Shown: piece after piece, positions 26,442-35,882 of the stretch
Layout of the letters: each line of letters opens with the position of its first letter
Numbering within the stretch: the stretch's first letter is position 1
Assembly (NCBI RefSeq): GCF_026240635.1
Contig: NZ_CP110848.1
Location: 436,501 to 500,500 of the forward strand
Reading direction: 5' to 3'
DNA: 64,000 nt
Origin: Trichothermofontia sichuanensis B231
GTDB taxonomy: Bacteria; Cyanobacteriota; Cyanobacteriia; B231
Program-made: the position numbers and the translations under genes
Notes under the pieces: generated by a model
What the model was told of the DNA's origin: nothing
The model's input: only the letters and a program-made list of their open reading frames with translations
The model's database searches: none

Positions 26442-27830
26442 CTACCTGATCCAGACGGTTTTGATGTTGACGAATTCTAGAATGCCCTCGCGGCTGAGTT
26501 CCCGGCCATAGCCCGATCGCTTGATGCCGCCAAAGGGTAAACGGGGGTCTGATTTGACCATACCGTTGATGAATACCGATCCAGCCTCCAACTCCCGCAG
26601 GCACCGTTCCACTTCGCTGGGTACCTGGGTCCAAGCACTGGCTCCCAAACCATAGGGGGAGCAATTGGCCAACCCGATCGCACTGTCAAGATCTGGCACG
26701 CGGAACAGCAAAGCGACCGGGCCAAAGAACTCCTCATCATAGGCCGGGCAGCCGACGGGTAAATTCGTGAGGATCGTGGGGGGATAGAAATAGCCTTTTG
26801 CTAGGGGGGAATCGGGATGGGTTTGGGCATAGGGTTGGCCACCACAAAGTGCCGTTGCCCCCTGTTGCAGGCAAGCTTTTACTAGGCGATCGAGGTCGGC
26901 CAGGATAGTTGCTGTAGCCAGGGGACCCAAGTCTGTCTCTGGTAACATCGGATCGCCCACTTTAAGGGTTTGGTACTTGGCCAGTAGCTTTTGTTCAAAT
27001 TCGTCTGCGATCGCCTCAGCCACAATAAAGCGCTTTGCGGCAATACAGGACTGGCCCGTGTTAATCATTCGGGCTGTTACCGCCGTGGCTACCGCCGTTT
27101 CCAGATCGGCACTGGGCATAACAATGAATGGATCGCTGCCCCCCAACTCCAACACCGTTTTCTTCAGGTTTTTACCTGCCGCCTGGGCTAAACTCGCGCC
27201 TGCGGGTTCACTGCCGGTCAAGGTTGCGGCCTTAATTCGTTCATCGGCTATCAGGGGAGCCACCCGATCGGCCCCAATCAGCAGGGTTTGGAACGCGCCC
27301 GCTGGAAAGCCGGCTGCCGCCAGGATATCGGCGATCGCCAGAGCACACTGGGGAACATTCGAGGCATGTTTGAGTAACCCCACATTCCCTGCCATCAGGG
27401 CTGGCGCGGCAAAGCGAAACACCTGCCAGAAGGGGAAATTCCAGGGCATGACGGCTAGGATTACCCCCAGGGGTTGGTAGCACACAAAACTTTGGCTAGC
27501 GTCGGTCGCAATCGGCACATCCGCCAGCATCCTCGCTGCCTCATCGGCGTAGAAACGGCAGACGAGGGCGCACTTTTCCACTTCCGCGATCGCCGCCTTG
27601 AGGGGTTTACCCATTTCCAGGGTGATCAACTGGCCATAGGCTTCGCGATCGCGCTCAAGAATCGCTGCCGCTGCCCGTAGCCAAGTGGCCCGTTGTTCAA
27701 AACTGGTATGGCGATAGGTTTCAAAGGTGGTGGCCGCGGCGGTGAGTTTTGCCTCCAACTCGGCATCGCTCAAGGGGGTAAAGGTTTTCAGGACTTCGCC
27801 AGTGGCCGGATTGAGGGTTGCGATCGCCAT
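26442..27830 (-). CDS. gabD: NAD(P)-dependent succinate-semialdehyde dehydrogenase
   Basis: The 462-residue aldehyde dehydrogenase has [46 protein letters not shown] with the general base Glu, and the catalytic Cys in [25 protein letters not shown] and [19 protein letters not shown] complete the pattern, which is that of succinate-semialdehyde dehydrogenases. In cyanobacteria this enzyme closes the modified TCA cycle by making succinate. Length is normal. Cofactor preference cannot be decided here. Confidence 0.88.
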   Translation of the reverse strand: MAIATLNPATGEVLKTFTPLSDAELEAKLTAAATTFETYRHTSFEQRATWLRAAAAILERDREAYGQLITLEMGKPLKAAIAEVEKCALVCRFYADEAARMLADVPIATDASQSFVCYQPLGVILAVMPWNFPFWQVFRFAAPALMAGNVGLLKHASNVPQCALAIADILAAAGFPAGAFQTLLIGADRVAPLIADERIKAATLTGSEPAGASLAQAAGKNLKKTVLELGGSDPFIVMPSADLETAVATAVTARMINTGQSCIAAKRFIVAEAIADEFEQKLLAKYQTLKVGDPMLPETDLGPLATATILADLDRLVKACLQQGATALCGGQPYAQTHPDSPLAKGYFYPPTILTNLPVGCPAYDEEFFGPVALLFRVPDLDSAIGLANCSPYGLGASAWTQVPSEVERCLRELEAGSVFINGMVKSDPRLPFGGIKRSGYGRELSREGILEFVNIKTVWIR

Positions 27831-28139
27831 AGGACTTCCTTACACAGCAGGGTGGAAGGGCGATGAGCCAGTCTCTTTGAGGCCGATCGCCTTTCCCCGT
27901 TATACCGCTAGTCTGGGGGACCACTGACAAAAACTTAGCCATTGTTCACCAAAGCCAGGGGCCAACAGGTAAGAATAGAACAGTAAGAATCGAACAAGAT
28001 AAGAATCGAACAAGCGGGGATTCATCCCACCCCATAGGGTTACTGCCCACGACCCCAGGGTAGGGGTTGTCCAGTGGGCTAGACCTGATAGACCTAATAG
28101 ACCTGATAGACCTGAATACAGAGGAGGACAACGATCGAT
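27831..28139. other. Intergenic region with short tandem repeats
   Basis: The 309-bp divergent gap holds no gene. Near 27971-28015 the AAGAATCGAACAAG unit is repeated with variation. At 28081-28116 the 9-bp unit AGACCTGAT is present four times with small changes. A GGAGG ribosome-binding site for the L,D-transpeptidase follows at about 28121. Confidence 0.75.
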
Positions 28140-28844
28140 ATGGTGAGGCGTCTTTGGCCATCTAGCTGTGTTGGCCACTGGTATCACCTGCTCGGCTCCA
28201 GCCTTCTGGCCGTCCTGTTGGCAGCACCCGCCCTAGCCCAATCGCCGGAAGTGGGGTCTGCGACCCCTTCCCTGCCAGCAACAACAGCGTTCGAGGGCGG
28301 ATTGCCGACGCTCCCTCCCGATGCTAACGCCACTGGTTCTCCAGCCGCGCCCCTCGCCCCGGTTCCAAGGACGACCACCTTTAATACCACCGTTACCCTG
28401 CTCGATCAACCGGCTCTACCCCAACTAGGGGATCCGCGGGACTTTCTGCCGGATGAGGCCCGCACTCGGTTAGTTTTGCGTCTCAACGATCGTCGGGTTT
28501 ATGTCTACCGAGGGGATGAGACCGTGGCCAGTTATCCCGTCGCGATCGGGCGGGCGGGTTGGGAAACCCCTAAGGGTAGCTATGAAGTCATACAAATGAT
28601 TAAAGATCCGTCGTGGCGGCATCCCTGGGAGGGGTACGTGATTCCCCCCGGCCCAGATAATCCCCTGGGTAACCGCTGGATTGGTTTCTGGACGGATGGC
28701 AAGAACTTTATTGGCTTCCACGGCACGCCCAATGAAAGCTTGATTGGTCAGGCAGTGTCCCACGGCTGTGTGCGGATGCGCAATCAGGATATTCAGGCCC
28801 TCTTTGCTCAGGTGGAAATGGGAACGCCCGTGGTGGTGGAGTAA
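28140..28844 (+). CDS. L,D-transpeptidase (YkuD domain), exported
   Basis: The 234-residue protein has an N-terminal signal peptide (hydrophobic LLGSSLLAVLLAAPALA), a Pro/Thr-rich linker, and a YkuD catalytic domain from about residue 110. The domain includes RLVLRLNDRRVYVYRGDE, FIGFHGTPNESLIG and SHGCVRMRNQD with the catalytic Cys in SHGC. Such enzymes make 3-3 cross-links in peptidoglycan or attach proteins to it in the periplasm. A strong GGAGG site precedes the ATG. It converges with the TPR gene. Confidence 0.92.
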   Translation: MVRRLWPSSCVGHWYHLLGSSLLAVLLAAPALAQSPEVGSATPSLPATTAFEGGLPTLPPDANATGSPAAPLAPVPRTTTFNTTVTLLDQPALPQLGDPRDFLPDEARTRLVLRLNDRRVYVYRGDETVASYPVAIGRAGWETPKGSYEVIQMIKDPSWRHPWEGYVIPPGPDNPLGNRWIGFWTDGKNFIGFHGTPNESLIGQAVSHGCVRMRNQDIQALFAQVEMGTPVVVE

Positions 28845-28916
28845 TCCTGGGGCAAGGGGGGCCAACCGATCGCTCCCCTGCCGCTGTGGGCTGGACAATC
28901 AGAGGGGCATTCCCCC

Positions 28917-31670
28917 TCACACGCCCTCATTCCAGCCGGTGACATCTTGACCCAGCAGCGTTTCCACCCGTTCAGCCAAGGCCGACTGTCCCTGTTCTTC
29001 AAACAGGGTGGCGGCAGTGCGCAGATCGGCGGTGGCCTCGGCGTAGTCTCGCAACGCGAGCCTGACCTTGCCCCGTTCCAGATAGGCGATCGCGGACTCC
29101 GGTTGTTGTTCGAGCACAGCATCCAAATCGGCGATCGCCCCCTGGGGATCACCCAATAGTGCCCGGACTCGCCCGCGCTCACGCTGGGCTGTGAGCGGGT
29201 CAAGACCTTGAGTAACCAGGGCCTGCAAATCCGCCGCTGCCGCTTCAGGTTGGCCCAGTTGCAGATAGATCGCGCTGCGGCCTAACCGTGCCCGCTGGGA
29301 ATCCGGATGCAGGGTTAACACCTGATTGAAATCGGCTAAGGCAGCTTCCAGATCGGGTTGATTGGCCAGCAGATATGCCCGCTCCAGGAAACCCATAATC
29401 AACCCTGGCTTCAACCAGAGGCCATAGTTCAGATCGGTCAAAGCTGCTGCCTGATCCCCCAGTTGGGCCTGGGCTAAGCCCCGCTCCACATAGGCATCGG
29501 CTAGATTGGGGTTTAACCAGAGGGCATAGTTGTAATCTGCGATCGCCGCCTCCAGGTTGCCCAATTGCCGCTGGGCCATGCCGCGTCCCAGGAAATCCAG
29601 GGCGGAACTCACTTCCATGCGAATGACCCGTTGCCAATCCTGCATCGCCGCCTCCCGATAGCGGGGATCAGCGTCCAGGGCCTCGCCACGTTGGGCCAGT
29701 AACAGCCCCCGATAAACATAAGCACTTAACAGATGGGGCCGCAGGTGGATTACCTGTTCAATATCCTGTTGGGCGGCCTCCCACTGCTCTAGCTCCATCT
29801 GCACCATCCCCCGGTGGAGGTAGGCAAGGGCGGCATTGGGATGACTGGCCAACACTTGGTTGAAGTCGGCGATCGCAGCGGGTTTATCCCCTAAGGCCGA
29901 ATGGGTCATCCCCCGGTGCAGATAGGCCAGCATCCAGTCGGGTTTGTGGGCCAAGGCTTGATTAAAATCGGCGATCGCCTCGCTCAAGCGTCCCAGTTGC
30001 ATCAACACTTGCCCCCGCTCCAGGTAGGCATGACTGGCCTGGGGATCAATGGCAAAGACCGCCGTGTAGTCAGCAACGGCCCTTTCCAAATCGCCTAATT
30101 GCCACCGCAGATGCCCGCGACTGCTATAGACACTGCTTTGGTTACTATCGAGGGCCATAACCTGTTGTAAATCGGCGGTGGCCCCCGACTCATCTCCAAT
30201 CTTTGCCCGGATCGCACTACGACTCAGGTAGGCTTCTGCCGAGTGGGGATCGACGGCTAAAACAGCTTCCAGATCCGCCAGCGCACCCTCGGTATCGCCC
30301 AAGGCGGCACGGGCTGTACTCCGGCTCAAGTGGGCCAGGGTGGAATCTGGATCAATGGCTAGGGCATCGTCAAAATCATCCAGGGCACCCTGGGGGTCCC
30401 CCAGGAGCGATCGCGTCATCCCCCGCTGGAGGTGGGCCACGACCGAATTGGGACTCAGCCGCAGGGCACGGTTAAAGTCCTCTAGGGCTTCGCGGCGATC
30501 GCCCAATTGGGCACGAATCATCCCCCGTCCGAGATAGGCATCTACCGGCGTGGCACTGAGTTGTAAGGCACGGCTGAAGTCCTCATAGGCACCCTCGCGA
30601 TCGCCCATTTCTGCCCGCACAGCACTGCGATCGAGATAGGCCTCCGCCAGATTCGGTGACAACTGCAACGCCTGGTTAAAATCGCTCAGAGCACCCTGGT
30701 AATTCTCCAACTCCGCCCGCACAATCCCCCGGTGGAGATAGGCTTCCGTCAGGCTGGGGTTGAGCTTAATCGCCTGCTCCAGATCGGCGAGGGCCTCTTC
30801 CTGCTGCTCAGCAGCCAGACGGAGTTTGCCGCGTTCCAGGTAAGCTGAGGCCAGGGGTTGCAGTTGAATCGCCTGATCGAAATCGGCCATTGCCCCCAAG
30901 CGATCGCCCATCAGCCCATGCATCAGACCCCGTTGGTAATAGACCTCCGCCGCCCGTGGGTTAAGTTGCAGCGCCTGGGAAAAATCAGCCATTGCCGCCG
31001 GGAAATCCTTCAGTTGGGCGTGGACACTCCCCCGTTGAACATAGGCAGGCAGAGAGTGGGGCTGTAATTTGAGTGCCTGATCTAAATCTGCAAGGGCCGC
31101 CTGCAAGTCCCCCAGTTCACGCCAGAGCATACCCCGTTGGAGATAGACCAGCGGTGAGTCAGGCTGTTGTTCCAAAGCCTGATTGAAATCATCCAATGCG
31201 CCAGTGGGATCACCTGTGCTAGCCCGCACCATTCCCCGCTGGATCAAGGCCGCGATCGCGTGGGGGTTCAGCGCCAAGGCTTGATCAAAATCGGCGATCG
31301 CCCCCTGATGATCGCCTTGCTTCGCCCGCAACATGCCGCGTTGAATATAGGCCGCCCCCGCATTCGGTCGTAATTGTAGGGCTTGGTCAAAATCCGCCAT
31401 TGCCCCTGTGCGATCGCCCAACCGCACCCGTAGTTTCCCCCGCTCCAGATAAGCATCATAGGCATTGGGGTTGAGCTGGATCACCTGGCTCAAGTCCCGT
31501 ACCGCTTCTGGGAACTTGCCCTTAGCTACTAGAGCCAGCGCCCGCTGCCAAAAGGCCGCCGCAAATTTGGGATAAAGCTGGATCGCCTCCGTAAAGCTCG
31601 CGATCGCGCCGTCATAATCTTTAGTTTTAAACTGAGTTAAGCCTTGATTAAAGCAGGTTTCAGCATTCAT
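28917..31670 (-). CDS. 917-residue protein made almost wholly of TPR repeats
   Basis: The protein begins MNAETCFNQGLTQFKTKDYD and consists of about 26 consecutive 34-residue TPR units, most of the form AYLxRGxxRAxLGDxxGALADF-xQALxLxPxxx. No signal peptide, membrane segment or enzymatic domain is visible. It probably folds into a long superhelix acting as a protein scaffold, with unknown partners. The high internal similarity reflects repeat expansion, also visible as recurring DNA motifs. The start ATG at 31670 fits a TPR beginning within the first residues. Confidence 0.87.
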   Translation of the reverse strand: MNAETCFNQGLTQFKTKDYDGAIASFTEAIQLYPKFAAAFWQRALALVAKGKFPEAVRDLSQVIQLNPNAYDAYLERGKLRVRLGDRTGAMADFDQALQLRPNAGAAYIQRGMLRAKQGDHQGAIADFDQALALNPHAIAALIQRGMVRASTGDPTGALDDFNQALEQQPDSPLVYLQRGMLWRELGDLQAALADLDQALKLQPHSLPAYVQRGSVHAQLKDFPAAMADFSQALQLNPRAAEVYYQRGLMHGLMGDRLGAMADFDQAIQLQPLASAYLERGKLRLAAEQQEEALADLEQAIKLNPSLTEAYLHRGIVRAELENYQGALSDFNQALQLSPNLAEAYLDRSAVRAEMGDREGAYEDFSRALQLSATPVDAYLGRGMIRAQLGDRREALEDFNRALRLSPNSVVAHLQRGMTRSLLGDPQGALDDFDDALAIDPDSTLAHLSRSTARAALGDTEGALADLEAVLAVDPHSAEAYLSRSAIRAKIGDESGATADLQQVMALDSNQSSVYSSRGHLRWQLGDLERAVADYTAVFAIDPQASHAYLERGQVLMQLGRLSEAIADFNQALAHKPDWMLAYLHRGMTHSALGDKPAAIADFNQVLASHPNAALAYLHRGMVQMELEQWEAAQQDIEQVIHLRPHLLSAYVYRGLLLAQRGEALDADPRYREAAMQDWQRVIRMEVSSALDFLGRGMAQRQLGNLEAAIADYNYALWLNPNLADAYVERGLAQAQLGDQAAALTDLNYGLWLKPGLIMGFLERAYLLANQPDLEAALADFNQVLTLHPDSQRARLGRSAIYLQLGQPEAAAADLQALVTQGLDPLTAQRERGRVRALLGDPQGAIADLDAVLEQQPESAIAYLERGKVRLALRDYAEATADLRTAATLFEEQGQSALAERVETLLGQDVTGWNEGV

Positions 31671-31737
31671 CCGCTGGCATCCCCCAACAGTAACCGCAAA
31701 TTTTGTAACCGCACCCCACCCGTTACCTGTTACCTCT

Positions 31738-31840
31738 TATAGTCATTTCAAGTGAGGCTGAAACAGCCCCCTCACCTCCAACCCCTCTCCCACAGGGGGA
31801 GAGGGGCTTAGACATCTCTTGCTAATCTGAAATAACTATA
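31738..31840. mobile_element. MITE-like element, family 1, copy C (variant right end)
   Basis: The 103-bp copy begins TATAGTCATTTCAAGTGAGG and ends CTAATCTGAAATAACTATA. Its ends are a better inverted repeat (TATAGTCATTTCA versus TATAGTTATTTCA) than those of most copies. The right third differs from the common form and is shared only with the copy at 39279-39381. Confidence 0.8.
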
Positions 31841-31969
31841 CCTATTACCTATGACCTAGCAGAGATCACCTCATACGATCGAGTATTGACTGGTGAGGGA
31901 GTTATACGGGTACTGCGCAATTTAGTTTTACAAAACAAGGGACTACCATTAAATTTCTATTAAATTTCT

Positions 31970-32005
31970 AAAAAAAAGGAACGGTGGCTGTTAAACCACG
32001 GTTCC
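31970..32005 (-). terminator. Rho-independent terminator on the minus strand
   Basis: Read on the minus strand, GGAACCGTGG and CCACCGTTCC form a 10-bp stem with one mismatch and an 8-nt loop, followed by a run of eight T. It would end transcription from the Cys-rich gene (stop at 32383), about 375 nt upstream of the hairpin, or from an unannotated RNA in between. Confidence 0.75.
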
Positions 32006-32382
32006 AGATGGAAGTTAGTTGGAGCTGACAGAACGTTAGGGAAGGGCAAAGCCCGGTTACCCACTTGATCACAAAGTCAATATCGTGAGTCGATAGGTGT
32101 CATTCAACCAAAGAACCCTCACTCACTTTCCCCTTCGCCCAAGCTGGGAGAACAAGCTGGGAGAAGCGAAACTGAACTGGCTTCCCTTCATCTTCCTAAA
32201 TCCCGTTTGCAGGGGACTGGGGAGTCGGACACTGCCCCTGCACAATCCAGCGCCAGTAGTGCTCGTTTGGTGGTGCTCGTTTGGTTTAATGAGCAGAGTC
32301 ACTGCTCAATAGCAGATATCAGTAGCAGATAAACAAGAAAATATAAGTAGACTTATCGAAGTCGAACTCACAAAATTTTTTC
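32006..32382. other. Gene-free region upstream of a minus-strand terminator
   Basis: No coding gene is convincing. There is a GC-rich hairpin (GCAGGGGAC at about 32210 with GCCCCTGC at about 32234), two AAGCTGGGAGAA units near 32151 and two GTGCTCGTTTGGT units near 32259. It could be a long 3' untranslated region of the Cys-rich gene or an independent minus-strand RNA. Confidence 0.4.
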
Positions 32383-32727
32383 TTAAGCCGCGGAAGAATC
32401 GGTAAGGGGTTCCCGTAAACGGCCTAGTCCGGCTGGGATGGCTTCGCGCATCATGGTTGCCGAGGTCAAGACCCTTGAGTTTGGGGCTTCGTGAGCCACT
32501 GCCTCGACCAAATGCGGATGGATATCGTCCGCTGACCAGTAGGTGAACTGGGGCAGCCGCTCTGGCCGTGGGGTAAATGATAGGGTTCCTAACGCACACG
32601 CTCGCCAACACCCCTGTACCCTCACATTTAAGAGTTGGCAATGACCGCCCCGGCGTCCCTCTGGAGTATAGGACTGGCAATGCCGACAGGCAAAGGCAGA
32701 ACCAGGTGGCATTTCCGAGGTGCTCAT
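32383..32727 (-). CDS. Conserved cysteine-rich cyanobacterial hypothetical protein
   Basis: The 114-residue protein has a clustered cysteine region: CRHCQSYTPEGRRGGHCQLL and then QGCWRACALG, five or six cysteines in about 36 residues. This suggests a metal- or cluster-binding knuckle. The remaining part, with SRVLTSATMMREAI, is less distinctive. There is no signal peptide. I recall similar short proteins in many cyanobacteria but no assigned function. It is monocistronic, with a probable terminator downstream at 31970-32005. Confidence 0.7.
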   Translation of the reverse strand: MSTSEMPPGSAFACRHCQSYTPEGRRGGHCQLLNVRVQGCWRACALGTLSFTPRPERLPQFTYWSADDIHPHLVEAVAHEAPNSRVLTSATMMREAIPAGLGRLREPLTDSSAA

Positions 32728-33013
32728 TGTTTGGTGTCCCCCAAGCGTAGGTAGTAACTTCTATCATCCCCTACCGCTTCTGAGACATCTGTCTTTCTCA
32801 AAACCCCCTAAACCCTTCTCTCTTCTACTTTCGAGCGATCCCAAAGCAAACTGGAAACCCGATCATCTCTTTATTTTCTCTTTAGAAAGCAACCTGATTT
32901 TTGTTAAGAAATTTCATCACGTTCCGGTCGACATTGATGGCAGCGATCGGAAATCTCGTTAGGGATCACGTTAAACTTGAAGCCAGAAAAGTTAAAAAAA
33001 TGTTAGGAGCCGC

Positions 33014-33580
33014 CTACGTTTGACGGAATAGGATATCCGATTGGCGGGCACACAGGGAGCAAACGGTCCAACGAGCCAACTCTCCGGGCGGGGTTGGACA
33101 CTGGCATTGGGGACAGCGGGGAAACTGCTGTCGCTGCTGCTGGAGAGACTGTTGCCACCGCTCAAAGGCGCGATCGGGAGTAGTGGGAGCGACCATTGTT
33201 GTGGTTGCGTCTGGGGTGGGGGCTGACGGTGTGAAGCTCGGATGCGCCTCCCCCTCACTGCGATCCGTGTGGGTATTGAGCGGTACCTCAGACCATTGGG
33301 CGGTGGAAAAGTGGATATCTGTTAGGGGTTGGGCAAGATAAGGGTTAAGTTTGGCCAGAATGCGTTGGCGTTCAAAACTGAGATTTTGCGCCCAAACGGC
33401 ACTGGCGGTGGCCACCGACAGGACCCCACGCCGCAGCGCGATCGGGCGGGTGTGTTGGGCCACCAGTTCCCCCACAACCATTGGCCAATGGCGCAACACC
33501 CGCTGGAAATGGGCGTGCGATTGCCAGGTAGGCTGCTGTTCAAGGTGCTGGAGTAGGGAAGGTAGGGATTGCCAGGTCAT
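33014..33580 (-). CDS. DUF721 (DciA-like) protein with C-terminal zinc ribbon
   Basis: The 188-residue protein has an N-terminal DUF721 domain: HFQRVLRHWPMVVGELVAQH, LRRGVLSVATASAVWAQNLS and RQRILAKLNPYL. DciA proteins of this family load or assist the replicative helicase DnaB. After a Thr/Pro-rich linker, the C-terminus has CPQCQCPTPPGEL and CSLC, a zinc-ribbon-like four-cysteine knuckle often seen in cyanobacterial members. The cellular role here is inferred from the family. Confidence 0.82.
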   Translation of the reverse strand: MTWQSLPSLLQHLEQQPTWQSHAHFQRVLRHWPMVVGELVAQHTRPIALRRGVLSVATASAVWAQNLSFERQRILAKLNPYLAQPLTDIHFSTAQWSEVPLNTHTDRSEGEAHPSFTPSAPTPDATTTMVAPTTPDRAFERWQQSLQQQRQQFPRCPQCQCPTPPGELARWTVCSLCARQSDILFRQT

Positions 33581-33937
33581 GAGCGGCCAGTTGAGGGAAT
33601 ACCAGTTGCCAAGAGACGGCTATGCAGGTGGCAAATTTAGATTCTGCTGTTAGGCTATGGGCCGATCCAATCGCCGCGATCAGGGGCGATCGCCGTTGTA
33701 GCCATCACTTTACTGCCTCTACAGCCAAAATCAACGATGGAGGTCCAGTTAAGGCCAGGTTAGCGATAGGGAGATAAGCGTCGGATCAGGGTAAGTCTAG
33801 GGGCTGTCCCCGTGCAAGACCCGTTGCGGGAGCCATCGTTGTGGCTGTGGTTATGGCTGGCTGTGGCCGCTCTTGCGATCGTGATTGGGGCAGTGATTAG
33901 CCCTTGGTGAGGTTATTCAGTACTCCGGTTGTTCACT
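33581..33937. other. Intergenic region with one possible small membrane ORF
   Basis: The divergent gap between the DUF721 gene and the SPOR gene contains no long frame. Only the 32-codon reading frame at 33812-33910 stands out; it is listed separately. HIP1-like GGCGATCGCC sites occur near 33690. Confidence 0.6.
33812..33910 (+). CDS. Possible 32-residue single-helix membrane peptide
   Basis: A GTG at 33812 opens a frame encoding MQDPLREPSLWLWLWLAVAA followed by LAIVIGAVISPW and a TGA stop. One hydrophobic helix fills the second half. An AGGGG sequence stands about 8 bases before the start. It ends 27 bases before the SPOR gene start and could be its upstream partner. The size is like that of small photosynthetic membrane subunits, but I do not recognise it; it may be chance. 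Confidence 0.35.
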   Translation: MQDPLREPSLWLWLWLAVAALAIVIGAVISPW

Positions 33938-35530
33938 ATGCGTCAAAGTTCTGTTACCCACACTAACCCAGCCGCACCCACTCAGGGGTTAAAACCTACC
34001 CTGCAAGCGGTTCTGGGCTGTTTGGACCTCCAGCTAGAAGAAGAGTTAGCCCGGTATCGTCGCCTTAAAGCGGGGTATTCAGCCCCTCCCCGTCGGGTTT
34101 TGGGGCAACGTTCACCCACCCCGTCCCCTGTTGATTGGTCTCAACCCTCAGCGGTTCCCTCCCCTCGCCCTACGGCAGCCGCCACACCGGTCCCCACCGT
34201 TACCCCGCCGCTAGGCTCGCCTGCTTCATTCGCTAGCCCGTCCCCGATCGCAACTCCCAGCCCTATCCCGACTCCCCCCGCCGCGTCACCGGCACCCTCA
34301 AGTCCTGTCGGTCCTTCGCCCACACCAGTTAGGCATCCATCGACAGCAGGTTCCCCGATTGCCGCACCGTCCGCATCCCCTGTTACCCCTCCCTTAACGA
34401 CCGAGGCCATCTCCTCCGCTGCTCAAGTGCCTACTGACGCGTCAGTTCCTGCCGCTCCCTCGACTGTGTCCTGTGCCCTGACGGTCGTTCCTGCCCCTCC
34501 TGCCGTTCCCCCTGTGGATACGGTCCTGGCTCCGGCTGCCCCCCCGGTTCCAGAAACCCCATTACCGGATGACTACCTGGCTTCGTCTGAAGCTTTGTTG
34601 AAAAGTCTGGCCGAGGAGGAGGTCCAGGCAGATACCCTGGACCCCAGCCAAGTCAAGACCCACGGGGGCCTACTATCGCCGCTCGGGATTGGTTCGCTGC
34701 TATTGTTGCTCCTGTCTAGTCTCAGTATTGGCTATGCATTGCTGAATCCCACCAGGCTGCACTTCCTGAATCCCAGTCTGCAAGGCGAGGCCTCCCCCCA
34801 ACCGGGCGAGTCACCAACCCCGAAACCGCTGCCCAATGTGCCCAATCTGGCTACAGAGGAGTTTGTTGATCTCAAACTGGATACCCTGGGAACGCTAGCT
34901 GTGCCGTCCCCCTCGCCCACCGGGTCACCCAGCGCCAGTCCATCGCCCAGTGCCAGTCCATCGCCCAGTGCCAGTCCATCGCCCAGTAGCAGTTCGTCAC
35001 CGAGTCCTGGCGCTCATCCCGTGCTCACGCCCAGCGCCGCCAGTGTGCCACCGATCGAGACCATTCCCCTGCGTGTGGTGCAACCGCCGACCCGTTCCCA
35101 AAGTTTGGCGCCAGCCCCGATCGCGCCTCGACCCCCAGCAGTTCCGGCCCCGCCCCGCCCCAGCACACCTACCAGTGCCTTACCCCGCCTGCCGGTTCCC
35201 GCGACGACAGCCCCAACTCCCCCCCGATTACCGGTGGTTACGCCAACTGTCCCCAGCCCTAGTCACTCCTCAGCAGTGGGTGGCAACGCCATGCAATCTT
35301 CTAGTGCTAACCCAACCCGATCGCAGCCGGAGATCTACAATGTGGTGACCGAATACCGGGGCAACGACTCGCTGGCGCAGTTACAGCAGGTAGCACCTGG
35401 GGCTTATCTGCGCAATTTCAACGATGGCATTCGGGTACAGTTGGGGACGTTTGACGATCGCGCCAGTGCTGAGGAAATGGTGGAACAACTCAATCAACAG
35501 GGGATTGCTGCTCGGATCCAGGCTGAGTAG
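33938..35530 (+). CDS. Pro/Ser-rich single-pass membrane protein with C-terminal SPOR-like domain
   Basis: The 530-residue protein has a short conserved N-terminal part (LQAVLGCLDLQLEEELARYR, then RLKAGYSAPPRRVLGQR), a long Pro/Ala/Ser/Thr linker, one transmembrane helix near residues 250-270 (LGIGSLLLLLLSSLSIGYAL), another low-complexity region with SPSASPSPSASPSPSS, and a final domain with GAYLRNFNDGIRVQLGTFDD and AEEMVEQLNQQGIAARIQ. That last part resembles SPOR, which binds denuded peptidoglycan at septa. A role in cell division or the envelope is likely. An 18-bp DNA unit is repeated near 34935-34985. Confidence 0.75.
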   Translation: MRQSSVTHTNPAAPTQGLKPTLQAVLGCLDLQLEEELARYRRLKAGYSAPPRRVLGQRSPTPSPVDWSQPSAVPSPRPTAAATPVPTVTPPLGSPASFASPSPIATPSPIPTPPAASPAPSSPVGPSPTPVRHPSTAGSPIAAPSASPVTPPLTTEAISSAAQVPTDASVPAAPSTVSCALTVVPAPPAVPPVDTVLAPAAPPVPETPLPDDYLASSEALLKSLAEEEVQADTLDPSQVKTHGGLLSPLGIGSLLLLLLSSLSIGYALLNPTRLHFLNPSLQGEASPQPGESPTPKPLPNVPNLATEEFVDLKLDTLGTLAVPSPSPTGSPSASPSPSASPSPSASPSPSSSSSPSPGAHPVLTPSAASVPPIETIPLRVVQPPTRSQSLAPAPIAPRPPAVPAPPRPSTPTSALPRLPVPATTAPTPPRLPVVTPTVPSPSHSSAVGGNAMQSSSANPTRSQPEIYNVVTEYRGNDSLAQLQQVAPGAYLRNFNDGIRVQLGTFDDRASAEEMVEQLNQQGIAARIQAE

Positions 35531-35556
35531 GCTGAGTTAATCGTCCTTGTCAGGAG

Positions 35557-35663
35557 TATGGTCATTGTAATTTAGGCTGAAACAGCCCCCTCACCCCCCA
35601 CCCCTCTCCCAGAGCGGGAGAGGGGAGCCAAAAATTGTATCGTTCTTATTTGGATTGACCATA
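35557..35663. mobile_element. MITE-like element, family 1, copy D
   Basis: The 107-bp copy starts TATGGTCATTGTAATTTAGG and ends TTATTTGGATTGACCATA. It lies 26 bp after the SPOR gene stop and 220 bp before pspA. Confidence 0.8.
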
Positions 35664-35882
35664 AGTCCTTAGTCAATCGTCCTTAGGTCAATTGTCCTTT
35701 GACCATTGCTCCCCTGCGTCAGGTCAGGTTTGCTATTGATGGCCAATCCCTAGGCTCTGGAAGCAGGTGCGATAGGATAATGGGTAACAATAGTGGAAAA
35801 GGCCGGTTGATTTAGGATCAATACACCCTACACCGCCAGGTTTTCCACAAGGACTTGCTGCCGTTCAGCCAGGGAGGAGGGC

